A stretch of 64,000 nt of DNA, from NCBI GenBank assembly GCA_031548545.1, contig JAVBQY010000007.1, positions 146,874-210,873 of the forward strand. The letters are read 5' to 3'. This document shows positions 44,079 through 52,760 of this stretch, piece after piece; position 1 is the stretch's first letter, and each line of letters starts with the position of its first letter. Source of the DNA: UBA932 sp031548545 (GTDB taxonomy: Bacteria; Bacteroidota; Bacteroidia; Bacteroidales; UBA932). The notes beneath the pieces were generated by a model, which was not told the DNA's origin, did no database searches, and saw only the letters and a list, made by a program, of their open reading frames with translations. The position numbers and the translations under genes are program-made.

Positions 44079-44895
44079 TTTGCAGCCTGTTTAAGGATTT
44101 TAGTTCATCGCTGTGCAGACAGTTTACTATATTGACATGTCTGATTTTACGCAGGTCGACAAAGAGGTCGATCTTGATTTCGTAGTAGGTGCCGCGTTTG
44201 ACTTCGTATTCACGGACGATGCCCACAGGGATGTCTTGAGGAAACAGCTGGGAGTAGCCGCTGGTACAGACCGTATCACCGGCTTGTATTTTGCTGTGCT
44301 GCGGAATATCCGAGAGTATGGACGTGCGGTAGTTGGCCCCGTCCCATTGCAGCGGACCGAAATCCCCGGATTGTTTGAGCCGGACATTGAATTTCCAGTC
44401 AATATTGAGAATGGACTTAACGAAAGCGTAGTGGTCGCTGACGGATTCCACCACTCCGATAACCCCCTGGCTGCAGATGATCCCCATATCCGGTTTTACG
44501 CCATTGCGTTTTCCTTTATTGAGCACTATGTAATTGTGCTGTTTGGTAATGGAGATGTCTATAATTTCGGCCGGAATGTAGCTGTACACCGGGGCATTTT
44601 GCAGGTCATTGACAAGGATGCTTGCCGTATCGGATTGGACCGGATGACGGGCCAATTGATTGAGTAAAGAAGCATTTTCTTCGGCCAGGGCGATGTTGTT
44701 CTCCCGTAAGGAGAGGTAGGCTGTGATGTTGTAAACCTGTTGGTGCCACCGGCCCCTGACGGCATGAAATGCCGTCAGTACGACAGACTGCTGGTAATAG
44801 CTTCCATTCGTAAATAACACCAGCGCAATGATTTCTAAACAAAGAAATAGAAGTAAAACGCGTATACGGACCAGGAAACGAATCAGGTTATTCAT
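44071..44895 (-). CDS. mreC: Rod shape-determining protein MreC
   Basis: A 274-residue bitopic protein: N-terminal anchor (FLVRIRVLLLFLCLEIIALVLF), a coiled-coil helix (~60-90, SLRENNIALAEENASLLNQL), and the beta-barrel domain with NYIVLNKGKRNGVKPDMGIICSQGVIGVVESVSDHYAFVKSILN and QAGDTVCTSGYSQLFPQDIPVGIV, typical MreC signatures. It links MreB to the PBP2/RodA synthase. Three bases after mreB. Confidence 0.93.
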   Translation of the reverse strand: MNNLIRFLVRIRVLLLFLCLEIIALVLFTNGSYYQQSVVLTAFHAVRGRWHQQVYNITAYLSLRENNIALAEENASLLNQLARHPVQSDTASILVNDLQNAPVYSYIPAEIIDISITKQHNYIVLNKGKRNGVKPDMGIICSQGVIGVVESVSDHYAFVKSILNIDWKFNVRLKQSGDFGPLQWDGANYRTSILSDIPQHSKIQAGDTVCTSGYSQLFPQDIPVGIVREYEVKRGTYYEIKIDLFVDLRKIRHVNIVNCLHSDELKSLNRLQND

Positions 44896-44898
44896 GGA

Positions 44899-45918
44899 TT
44901 AGCGCATCAGGAAAGGGAATTTTCCGATATTTTTCAAGGCAATTCCGGTTCCGCGGGCCACAGCGTGCAGTGGATTTTCGGCTACATGGAAAGGAATATT
45001 AATTTTCTCGGAGAGCCGCTTGTCGAGCCCGCGCAGCAGCGCACCGCCTCCGGTCAGGAAGATACCGCGTTGTACGATGTCTGCATAGAGTTCGGGGGGC
45101 GTTTGTTCCAGTACACCCAGGGCTGCCGCTTCCACCTTGGCCAATGACTTGTCAAGGCAGTGGGCTATTTCCTGGTAGGTTACTTCAATTTCCACAGGCA
45201 GGGCCGTCATAAGGTTCGGGCCGCGCACGGTGAAAGTTGCGGGTGGTTCGGCAAGTTCCGACAGGGCGGAACCTACGTTGATCTTGATGTCTTCAGCCGT
45301 ACGTTCACCGATTTTGATATTGTGCTGGTGGCGCATATATTGCTGGATGTCTGAGGTGAAACCATCACCGGCCGTACGGATACTCTGGTTGCACACAATG
45401 CCGCCAAGGGCGATTACGGCAATCTCTGTGGTACCGCCTCCGATATCTACGATCATGCTGCCTTCGGGCGCTTCTACATCAATACCTATCCCTAATGCCG
45501 CAGCCATGGGCTCATAGATCATATATACGTCACGGCCGCCGGCATGTTCGGCGGAGTCGCGTACGGCGCGTATCTCCACTTCCGTGCTGCCGGAAGGAAT
45601 ACATACTACTAAGCGGAGGCTGGGAGAGAACCAACGGTTCTTGGGGGCCATCTGCTTGATCATGCCGCGGATCATCTGCTCTGCGGCATTGAAGTCGGCA
45701 ATGACTCCATCGCGCAGGGGGCGGATGGTTTTGATGTTCTCATGGGTTTTTCCGTGCATCTGGCGGGCCATAGTACCAATGGCTATGGGGCGGCCGGTAT
45801 TTTGGTCGATCGCTACGATCGAGGGTTCGTCGACTACAATTTTATCATTATGGATGATGACCGTGTTAGCGGTACCAAGGTCCATAGCAAGTTCTTGCGT
45901 TAAAAAGGAGACTGCCAT
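44899..45918 (-). CDS. mreB: Rod shape-determining protein MreB (actin-like)
   Basis: A 339-residue actin-like filament protein. Motifs: phosphate-1 DLGTANTVIIHNDKIVVDEPSIVAID (12-37), connect/phosphate-2 SMIVDIGGGTTEIAVIALGGIV (~155-175), adenosine motif GIFLTGGGALLRGLDKRLSEK (~285-305). It directs lateral wall synthesis on the inner membrane. Start fits the usual F-x-D-L-G-T-N-terminus. 28 bases separate it from purH, so transcription probably enters from there. Confidence 0.96.
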   Translation of the reverse strand: MAVSFLTQELAMDLGTANTVIIHNDKIVVDEPSIVAIDQNTGRPIAIGTMARQMHGKTHENIKTIRPLRDGVIADFNAAEQMIRGMIKQMAPKNRWFSPSLRLVVCIPSGSTEVEIRAVRDSAEHAGGRDVYMIYEPMAAALGIGIDVEAPEGSMIVDIGGGTTEIAVIALGGIVCNQSIRTAGDGFTSDIQQYMRHQHNIKIGERTAEDIKINVGSALSELAEPPATFTVRGPNLMTALPVEIEVTYQEIAHCLDKSLAKVEAAALGVLEQTPPELYADIVQRGIFLTGGGALLRGLDKRLSEKINIPFHVAENPLHAVARGTGIALKNIGKFPFLMR

Positions 45919-45946
45919 ATTTTAGATTTATTTTAATATTTTTATT

Positions 45947-47485
45947 TTAGTGTTTAAAATGCCGGATGCCGGTGGTGACCATGGCCATGTTTTTTCCGTT
46001 GCAATAGTCGATAGAATCCTGGTCCTTCAATGATCCGCCCGGGTGGATAACCGCTGTAATGCCGGCCTCATGGGCTATTTCCACACAGTCGGGGAAGGGA
46101 AAGAATGCATCGGAGGCCATAACGGCGCCCTGCAGATTGAACCCGAATGTCCGGGCTTTTTCGATGGCGTGTTTGAGTGCGTCGACCCGCGAGGTCTGTC
46201 CGGTGCCGCTGCCGCAGAGTTGTTGGTTTTTCACCAGTACGATAGCATTGGACTTAGTATGTTTTACCAGTTTGTTGGCAAAAATAAGGTCTTCGGTTTG
46301 GGTGGCTGTCGGAGCAAGGGTGGTTACGGTTTTCAGCCCGCCGGCGTGGTCGCTGTGACGGTCTTTGTCCTGTACCAGTATCCCGTTGAGGAGGGAGCGG
46401 TACTGCTTGCTTGTAGTGGCAGGAGCCGCTTTACGCAACAGGATGATACGGTTTTTCTTTTGTTGAAGTATTTTCAGCGCCGGGGCCTCGTACTCAGGCG
46501 CTATAATTACCTCAAAGAAAATGTTGTTGATGGCTTCGGCAGTTTGGATATCTACCGTTTGGTTGGTGATGATGATGCCGCCGAAGGCTGATAGCGGATC
46601 CGCACTTAATGCGGCTTCCCATGCCTGGAGCAGGGTAGGGCGTACAGCCATCCCGCAGGCGTTATTGTGTTTGAGTATGGCCAGGGCGGTATCTCCTTCG
46701 AATTCGTCGATCAGTTGGGTCGCCGCCTCAATGTCGAGCAAGTTGTTGTACGAAATTTCTTTGCCGTGCAGCTGGTCGAACAGGGCATTGAAATTACCAT
46801 AGAAACGTCCTTGCTGATGGGGATTTTCGCCGTAACGCAAAGGCATGCTGTTGTCAATACATAGCCGGAGCGCCTGGATCTCTTCCGTTTGGTTGAAGTA
46901 ATTGAAGATGGCGCTGTCATATTGGGATGATACTTTGAAGGCCGTTGCTGCGAAGTGTCTGCGGTCGTCTATATTGGTTACGCCGTTTTTCTTTTCCAGT
47001 AACTCCAATAATTCTTCATATTGGTCGCGGGAAGCGACGACCAGCACGTCGTTGTAATTTTTAGCGGCGCCACGGATGAGGGAAATGCCGCCGATGTCTA
47101 TTTTTTCAATGATCTCCGCTTCGCTTTTTCCGCTTTTTACGGTTTCCTCAAACGGATAAAGGTCTACGATGACCAAATCAAAGGGCGGAATGTCATATTG
47201 TTCTAGTTCTGCCAGGTCTTGCTGCCGGTCACGCCGGGCCAGGATACCTCCGAATACTTTCGGGTGGAGGGTTTTTACCCGCCCTCCCAGTATGGATGGA
47301 TAACCTGTGAGCGACTCTACGGAATGCGCTTCAACCCCCAGTTTATGAACAAATTCCAAAGTCCCTCCGGTAGAATAGATTTCTACCTCAAGCTGCTGTA
47401 AATATTTAATAATAATATCTAGTTTGTCTTTGTAGTAAACTGATAGTAAGGCCCTTTTAATAGGCTTAGCCGTTGCGTTTTCCAT
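45947..47485 (-). CDS. purH: Bifunctional AICAR formyltransferase/IMP cyclohydrolase
   Basis: Final two steps of purine synthesis (AICAR to FAICAR to IMP). The 512-residue protein has an N-terminal MGS-like IMP cyclohydrolase domain (ALLSVYYKDKLDIIIKYL, STGGT, YPSILGGRVKTLHPKVFGGILARR within 1-90) and a C-terminal AICAR transformylase domain with RYGENPHQQGRFYG (~215-230), NNACGMAVRP (~275) and the terminal DAFFPFPDCVEIAHEAGITAVIHPGGS (~460-485). First gene of the likely purH-mreBCD-mrdA-rodA unit. Confidence 0.96.
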   Translation of the reverse strand: MENATAKPIKRALLSVYYKDKLDIIIKYLQQLEVEIYSTGGTLEFVHKLGVEAHSVESLTGYPSILGGRVKTLHPKVFGGILARRDRQQDLAELEQYDIPPFDLVIVDLYPFEETVKSGKSEAEIIEKIDIGGISLIRGAAKNYNDVLVVASRDQYEELLELLEKKNGVTNIDDRRHFAATAFKVSSQYDSAIFNYFNQTEEIQALRLCIDNSMPLRYGENPHQQGRFYGNFNALFDQLHGKEISYNNLLDIEAATQLIDEFEGDTALAILKHNNACGMAVRPTLLQAWEAALSADPLSAFGGIIITNQTVDIQTAEAINNIFFEVIIAPEYEAPALKILQQKKNRIILLRKAAPATTSKQYRSLLNGILVQDKDRHSDHAGGLKTVTTLAPTATQTEDLIFANKLVKHTKSNAIVLVKNQQLCGSGTGQTSRVDALKHAIEKARTFGFNLQGAVMASDAFFPFPDCVEIAHEAGITAVIHPGGSLKDQDSIDYCNGKNMAMVTTGIRHFKH

Positions 47486-47508
47486 TTGCCTGATAAAAAA
47501 TTAAACCA

Positions 47509-47516
47509 TAAAGGTA
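47509..47516 (-). promoter_or_regulatory. Candidate -7 box TACCTTTA for purH
   Basis: Minus-strand octamer one base off TAnnTTTG, 24 bases before the purH start. Confidence 0.35.
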
Positions 47517-47589
47517 CGCATATATTGATAAATAGACAAGTGCTTTAAAAAAAATAATGCAGGACTAAGGAATTTCCACATTTAATCGC

Positions 47590-47597
47590 TAACTTGC
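47590..47597 (+). promoter_or_regulatory. Candidate -7 box TAACTTGC for the ABC permease
   Basis: Same variant octamer as at 4823-4830, here 26 bases before the start. Confidence 0.35.
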
Positions 47598-47622
47598 ACC
47601 GAAATACAAAGAATTTTAACGG

Positions 47623-48888
47623 ATGCGTATTGTAAGAAATATTTATTTGATATTCAAATTGTTGGCCGAAAGTTTCGCTTTTGCATATAGCTCCGTGAAG
47701 GCCAATAAACTCAGGACCTTCCTTTCCCTGCTTGGCGTATCCGTCGGAATTTTTGCCATTATTTCGGTGTATACCATGGTGGATGCACTGGAAAAAAATA
47801 TAAGGGAAGGGGTGGAAACCCTGGGATCAAATGTGGTATATATAGAAAAATGGCCCTGGACTCCGGATGACGGGGAATATAAGTGGTGGGAATTCCGCCA
47901 GCGTCCGGAGGTGAGATTTGAAGAATTTAAACAGGTTCAAGCGCAGTCTGTTCTTGCTGAGTCTGTTGCTATGTATTTGTCTTTCAGAAGAGAAATAAAG
48001 TACAGGAACAATACGCTGGGCAGGGCGACAATTACGGGGATCAGCCAGGAGTGGGATGATATAAGCCCTCTGAATATGGAAGACGGCCGTTATTTTACGC
48101 CTATGGAAAACAGCTATGGCGCTGCGGTAACCATTATCGGAAATCAGGTAGCACAGGACCTGTTTAATGGAGAGAATCCGATAGGTAAGGAAATCAAGAT
48201 TGCCGGCCGGAAACTAATGGTTGTGGGTTTGCTGAAGAAGAAGGGCTCAAGTATTGTCAATGTGATGGACCTGGATAATGTGGCTTTAACACCTATAAAT
48301 TTTGCCCGTTCGGTAGTGGATATGCGTCGCGCTAACCCCAGTATCGCGGTGAAGGCTAAACCCGGCGTGCCGCAGGAAGAGTTAATGGGAGAGCTGAAAA
48401 TGATTATGCGCTCGTTGCGGCGGTTGAAGCCCATTCAAAAAGATAATTTTGCATTGAATGAGATGAGTGTGATACAAAATCAACTTTCCGGGATGTTTAC
48501 CATGCTCAATCTGGCCGGAGCGCTGATCGGTGGTTTTTCTATCCTGATCGGTGGTTTTGGCATCGCCAATATTATGTTTGTGTCGGTAAAAGAACGTACC
48601 AATATCATAGGTATACAAAAGGCGTTGGGCGCCAAAGGCTATTTCATCCTGACCCAGTTCCTCTTTGAGGCGACGCTCCTTTCCGTTGTGGGGGGGATTA
48701 TCGGTCTGCTCATTGTATATAGCGGAAGCTTCCTGATTAGCTATGCCCTGAATTTTGATATTCAGCTGAATGTGGCCAATGTGTTGCGGGGGCTGCTTAT
48801 CTCTGGCCTGATAGGGGTTATTTCGGGCCTGGTGCCTGCCTATATGGCTTCACGGCTAAACCCCGTGGAGGCCATCAATTCCAAGTAA
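47623..48888 (+). CDS. ABC transporter permease, MacB/FtsX family
   Basis: A 421-residue permease: N-terminal helix after KANKLRTFLSLLGVSVGIFAIISVYTM, a large periplasmic MacB_PCD-type domain (~65-270), and three C-terminal FtsX helices (LNLAGALIGGFSILIGGFGIANIMFVSVKERTNIIGIQKALGA, then FILTQFLFEATLLSVVGGIIGLLIV, and LISGLIGVISGLVPAYMASRLNPVEAI). No ATPase gene is adjacent, so its partner is encoded elsewhere. Substrate unknown; the fold is used for lipoproteins, peptides, macrolides or mechanotransmission. Monocistronic, converges with rsmA. Confidence 0.9.
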   Translation: MRIVRNIYLIFKLLAESFAFAYSSVKANKLRTFLSLLGVSVGIFAIISVYTMVDALEKNIREGVETLGSNVVYIEKWPWTPDDGEYKWWEFRQRPEVRFEEFKQVQAQSVLAESVAMYLSFRREIKYRNNTLGRATITGISQEWDDISPLNMEDGRYFTPMENSYGAAVTIIGNQVAQDLFNGENPIGKEIKIAGRKLMVVGLLKKKGSSIVNVMDLDNVALTPINFARSVVDMRRANPSIAVKAKPGVPQEELMGELKMIMRSLRRLKPIQKDNFALNEMSVIQNQLSGMFTMLNLAGALIGGFSILIGGFGIANIMFVSVKERTNIIGIQKALGAKGYFILTQFLFEATLLSVVGGIIGLLIVYSGSFLISYALNFDIQLNVANVLRGLLISGLIGVISGLVPAYMASRLNPVEAINSK

Positions 48889-48914
48889 TAGAAGTGCTTG
48901 CAATAGGATTGATC

Positions 48915-49697
48915 TTAGCTACTTAGTTTCTTCGTCTCTTCAATAAAGTTGGTGAGTCCGATGAAGTCGGATACACTGAGTTGTTCCGGGCGCATGGTCA
49001 ACAAGTGATGTTCCGGAAGGACCTGGTTGCCTGTCAATAATTTGATTGAGTTACGTATGGTTTTACGCCGCTGGTTAAAGGTGGCTTTGACTACCTTGCG
49101 GAAGAGTTCTTCGTTGCAGCCCAGTTGTTGCGTGTTGTTGCGTGTAAGTCGTATGACGCCTGATTTCACCTTGGGTGGCGGATTGAATACATGTTCGTGT
49201 ACGGTAAACAAGTAATCAATATTATAATAGGCCTGCAGCAATACGCTGAGAATGCCGTATGTTTTACTGCCGGGAGGGCAGGCGATACGTTCGGCGACTT
49301 CTTTTTGCACCATCCCCACCACTTCGGGGACCTGGTCACGGTAATCCAATATTTTGAAGAAGATTTGCGAGGAAATATTATAGGGGAAATTTCCGATCAC
49401 GGCAAAGGGCGGGGTGAGTATATCCGTCAGCGGCATGTCCAGAAAGTCTCCGGCAAGCAGGCGATTACCCAATGCCGGAAAATGCTGGCGGAGGTAGTCA
49501 ATCGATTCATGGTCGATTTCTGCTGCATAGACCGTCAATTCATTGCGTTGTAACAGAAACTCAGTGAGTACTCCCATTCCGGGGCCGACTTCCAATACCT
49601 GCGCCGTGTCACCGGACAGGCTGTCGACAATTCGTTGTGCAATACTTTTGTCTTTCAGGAAGTGTTGCCCTAATCCTTTTTTTGCCCTTACATCCAT
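48915..49697 (-). CDS. rsmA: 16S rRNA (adenine1518/1519-N6)-dimethyltransferase
   Basis: Dimethylates the two adjacent adenines near the 3' end of 16S rRNA in ribosome maturation. The 260-residue protein has the RsmA/KsgA N-terminus AKKGLGQHFLKDKSIAQRIVDSL, the SAM motif VLEVGPGMGVLTEFLLQR, motif VIGNFPYNISSQIFF (NxPY catalytic), and VQKEVAERI. Start at ATG 49697 (MDVRAKKG); an upstream in-frame start would include a terminator stem. Follows the terminator of the butyrate operon. Confidence 0.94.
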   Translation of the reverse strand: MDVRAKKGLGQHFLKDKSIAQRIVDSLSGDTAQVLEVGPGMGVLTEFLLQRNELTVYAAEIDHESIDYLRQHFPALGNRLLAGDFLDMPLTDILTPPFAVIGNFPYNISSQIFFKILDYRDQVPEVVGMVQKEVAERIACPPGSKTYGILSVLLQAYYNIDYLFTVHEHVFNPPPKVKSGVIRLTRNNTQQLGCNEELFRKVVKATFNQRRKTIRNSIKLLTGNQVLPEHHLLTMRPEQLSVSDFIGLTNFIEETKKLSS

Positions 49698-49712
49698 AGT
49701 GGGGGCAAAGGT

Positions 49713-49754
49713 ATAAAAAAAACAGGTGCGATCATGATGCTGCACCTGTTTTTT
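49713..49754 (-). terminator. Terminator of the butyrate operon
   Basis: Stem aacaggtgc (49721-49729) / gcacctgtt (49742-49750) with A- and T-runs on both sides, so a hairpin with T-tail forms on the minus strand about 14 bases after the etfA stop. Confidence 0.85.
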
Positions 49755-49767
49755 CGTGTGATATTGT

Positions 49768-50766
49768 TTAGTTTTTCTTTCGCAAGCGTTCGGTCAGCAG
49801 TGGCACAATCTGATTGGCATCGCCTACGATGCTCAGGTCTGCTACCTGGAAAATCGGAGCGAATTTGTCTTTGTTGACGGCTATGATGTAGTCCGCGCCT
49901 TCCATGCCGGCAATGTGCTGGATAGCGCCTGAAATACCGAATGCAAAGTACACATCGGGGCGAACCGTTTTACCGGTTTGCCCTACCTGGCGGTCATGTG
50001 TAATGAGACCGGCATCAACCATAGCGCGTGATGATGATACTTCTGCACCAATCGAAGTCGCTAATTCCTGCAATTTTTTGAATCCTTCTGCAGTGCCGAC
50101 GCCACGACCGCCGGAAATCAAAATTTTAGCTTCTGTAATGTCTATCAGGGTACGTTCTTCTTTAACGGTTTCCTTGATTTTTACTTTGAATTTCAATGCG
50201 TCGAAGGTTACATCGACAGTTTCAACAAGACCTTTGCGCGTGGTATCAGGGTGTATTTTAAGCATTACCCCTGGCCGTACTGTCGACATTTGAGGGCGGT
50301 GCTCCTTACATATGATAGTCGCCATAAGGTTCCCGCCAAATGCCGGGCGTGTCATCAATAAATCGCGGTCATCGGAAACATCCAAGCCTGTACAGTCGGC
50401 CGTAAGCCCTGTACCGATACGCGCCGAAAGCCGGGGACCCAGGTCACGGCCGATAGTGGTTGCTCCTATCAGGACAACAGAAGGCCGGCGTTCGTTGACG
50501 ATTTGAGTAATGGCTTGTGTATAAGGTTCGGTAATATACTGCGCCAGCTCCGGTACATCAACACATAGCACGGTATCTGCTCCGTAAGCAATGAGTTCCT
50601 GTGCTTTGTCACTGATTTTATGGCCCAACAGAATGGCGTATACTTTTTCGTTCAACTGGTCGGCCAGTTGGCGTGCTTTGCCGATTAACTCCAATGCTAC
50701 GGGTTGAATTAGTCCTTCGCGTTGTTCGGCAAATACGTAAATATCTTTATAGGTTGATTTATCCAT
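49768..50766 (-). CDS. etfA: Electron transfer flavoprotein, alpha subunit
   Basis: FAD-carrying subunit that, with EtfB, passes electrons to or from butyryl-CoA dehydrogenase. The 332-residue protein has an N-terminal Rossmann-like domain and the C-terminal FAD domain GGRGVGTAEGFKKLQELATSIGAEVSSSRAMVDAGLITHDRQVGQTGKTVRPDVYFAFGISGAIQHIAGM (~215-290, the full EtfA signature including the Arg and the Gln-x-Gly-x-Thr loop). Last gene of the operon abfD-abfT-4hbD-sucD-bcd-etfB-etfA; 12 bases after etfB. Confidence 0.95.
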   Translation of the reverse strand: MDKSTYKDIYVFAEQREGLIQPVALELIGKARQLADQLNEKVYAILLGHKISDKAQELIAYGADTVLCVDVPELAQYITEPYTQAITQIVNERRPSVVLIGATTIGRDLGPRLSARIGTGLTADCTGLDVSDDRDLLMTRPAFGGNLMATIICKEHRPQMSTVRPGVMLKIHPDTTRKGLVETVDVTFDALKFKVKIKETVKEERTLIDITEAKILISGGRGVGTAEGFKKLQELATSIGAEVSSSRAMVDAGLITHDRQVGQTGKTVRPDVYFAFGISGAIQHIAGMEGADYIIAVNKDKFAPIFQVADLSIVGDANQIVPLLTERLRKKN

Positions 50767-50778
50767 TTTCCGGTAGTT

Positions 50779-51561
50779 TTAGATGATAAATTTTTCTTTC
50801 AATTTTTCTACAATAATATCTACAGCGTCGGCAGCCGGTACTTCGTAGGTTTGTCCGGCAGCTTTCGCCCCTTTGGTAAACGCTTTGGCTACGCGGGTGG
50901 GTGAGCCTTTCAACCCTAATTTTGTTTCGTCCACTTTAATGTTGTCGAACCCCCAGATTTCCACTTCCCGTTTGTAGGCTTGCGTAATGCCGCTTACAGA
51001 CATGTAGCGGGACTTGTTGGCTGTAGCTAATACGGTGATCAAACAAGGCGCATCCACTTCAACGATCTGGTAGCCTTCTTCGGTTGACTTCTTAATAGTG
51101 AATGTGTCCGGAGCACTATACTGTACCCCGTCTACATAGGTTACCTGCGGAAGATCCAGTAATTCTGCGATCTGCGGACCTACTTGTGCCGTATCACCAT
51201 CGATGGCCTGGCGGCCGGTAATAATTAAATCGTAGTCCAGCATACGTAATGCACCGCTTAGGGCATTTGATGTAGCCAAGGTGTCGGCGCCGGCAAATTT
51301 CCTGTCTGTCAATAATATTGCACGGTCGGCTCCCATAGCTAGGGCTTCGCGTAAAATATCATCGGCCTGAGGGGGACCCATCGTAATGACGGTTACATGG
51401 GCGCCATATTGATCTTTTAATTGTAAGGCCATTTCCAAGCCGCCCTTGTCATCGGGGTTCATGATACTGGCTACGCCATCGCGTATCATGGTGCCGGTTT
51501 CCGGATTGAGTTTTATTTCGGTGGTATTGGGAACCTGTTTTATACAAACAATTATTTTCAT
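50779..51561 (-). CDS. etfB: Electron transfer flavoprotein, beta subunit
   Basis: Partner of EtfA; 260 residues. KIIVCIKQVPNTTEIKLNPETGTMIRDGVASIMNPDDKGGLEMAL at the start (family N-terminus), TVITMGPPQADDILREALAMGADRAILLTDRKFAGADTLATS (~60-100), then TGRQAIDGDTAQVGPQIAELL (~118-138), a stretch seen in EtfB proteins of the bifurcating kind that reduce ferredoxin while oxidising NADH with Bcd. Whether this pair bifurcates is inference. 38 bases after bcd. Confidence 0.95.
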   Translation of the reverse strand: MKIIVCIKQVPNTTEIKLNPETGTMIRDGVASIMNPDDKGGLEMALQLKDQYGAHVTVITMGPPQADDILREALAMGADRAILLTDRKFAGADTLATSNALSGALRMLDYDLIITGRQAIDGDTAQVGPQIAELLDLPQVTYVDGVQYSAPDTFTIKKSTEEGYQIVEVDAPCLITVLATANKSRYMSVSGITQAYKREVEIWGFDNIKVDETKLGLKGSPTRVAKAFTKGAKAAGQTYEVPAADAVDIIVEKLKEKFII

Positions 51562-51599
51562 TGTGTCTATTTGTTTAGATTGGTTATTTGTTGATTTGC

Positions 51600-52739
51600 T
51601 TATTTGAGTAAGTTAGCAGCAATAACCATACGTTGTACTTCCGAGGTGCCTTCGTAAATTTCGGTAATTTTAGCATCGCGCATCATCCGCTCTACCGGAT
51701 ATTCGCGGGTATAGCCATAGCCACCATGAAATTGTACGGCTTTAGTGGTTACTTCCATTGCTGTTTCAGCGGCAAACAGTTTGGCGCGGGCCGCATCAAC
51801 GGAGTAATTTACTTTTTGGTCTTTCTTGAAAGCGGCTACCCGTATCAGCAAACGTGCGGCTTCCACTTTCGTATCAAGATTTGCCATTTGGAACTGCGTG
51901 TTCTGGAACTGTCCGATGGACCTTCCGAACTGTTTGCGTTCTTTGACGTATTTTACCGTTTCATCCATGGCGCCCTGTGCAATACCCAAGGCTTGCGCTG
52001 CAATACCGATACGTCCGCCGTCCAGCGTTTTCATTGCTATGCCGAAGCCCCCACCTACTTTGCCCAACAGGTTTTCTTTCGGGATCCTACAGTTTTCAAA
52101 AATCAACTCGCAGGTCGCAGATCCGCGGATACCCAATTTCTTTTCTTTTTTTCCGATTGAAAAGCCGGGGGTGTCTTTTTCAACAATAAATGCGGAGATA
52201 CCACGGGTACCCTGAGACTTGTCGGTCATAGCCATCACTATATACACGTGAGCATAGCCGGCATTGGTAATAAATATTTTCGAACCGTTCAAAATATACT
52301 GTTCTCCGTCTAATACAGCCGTTGTTTGCTGTGCTGCGGCATCTGTACCGGCATTTGGTTCGGTAAGACCAAACGCGCCGATCCATTCTCCCGAACATAG
52401 CTTGGGCAGGTATTTTTTCTTTTGCTCATCAGTTCCGTGTTCGAAAATGGGTGCCAGGCAAAGAGAGGTGTGAGCGGATACGATAACGCCGGTAGTGGCG
52501 CAGGCGCGTGAAAGTTCTTCAACAGCCATGGAATACAATACGTTGTTTCCGCCGGCTCCGCCATATTCTACAGGGAAAGGAATACCCATAATTCCCAGAG
52601 CTGCCATTTTATCTACCGTTTCTTTGGGAAAACGTTCGTTTTCATCGACTTCTGCAGCTATTGGTTTTACCTCTTTTTCGGTAAATTCCCGGATCATCTG
52701 CAAAAATAGTTGTTGTTCTTTTGTTAATGAAAAATCCAT
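51600..52739 (-). CDS. bcd: Butyryl-CoA dehydrogenase
   Basis: Reduces crotonyl-CoA to butyryl-CoA. The 379-residue acyl-CoA dehydrogenase has the N-terminal helix DFSLTKEQQLFLQMIREFTEKEV, FAD/substrate signature AFGLTEPNAGTDAAAQ (~124-139), SKIFITNAGYAHVYIVMA, RKQFGRSIGQFQNTQFQMANL, and the catalytic Glu363 in EIYEGTSEVQRMVIA. The short-chain class is chosen because it sits between sucD and etfBA in the butyrate operon. 21 bases after sucD. Confidence 0.95.
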   Translation of the reverse strand: MDFSLTKEQQLFLQMIREFTEKEVKPIAAEVDENERFPKETVDKMAALGIMGIPFPVEYGGAGGNNVLYSMAVEELSRACATTGVIVSAHTSLCLAPIFEHGTDEQKKKYLPKLCSGEWIGAFGLTEPNAGTDAAAQQTTAVLDGEQYILNGSKIFITNAGYAHVYIVMAMTDKSQGTRGISAFIVEKDTPGFSIGKKEKKLGIRGSATCELIFENCRIPKENLLGKVGGGFGIAMKTLDGGRIGIAAQALGIAQGAMDETVKYVKERKQFGRSIGQFQNTQFQMANLDTKVEAARLLIRVAAFKKDQKVNYSVDAARAKLFAAETAMEVTTKAVQFHGGYGYTREYPVERMMRDAKITEIYEGTSEVQRMVIAANLLK

Positions 52740-52760
52740 ATTTACGTAAAAATTATAAGA

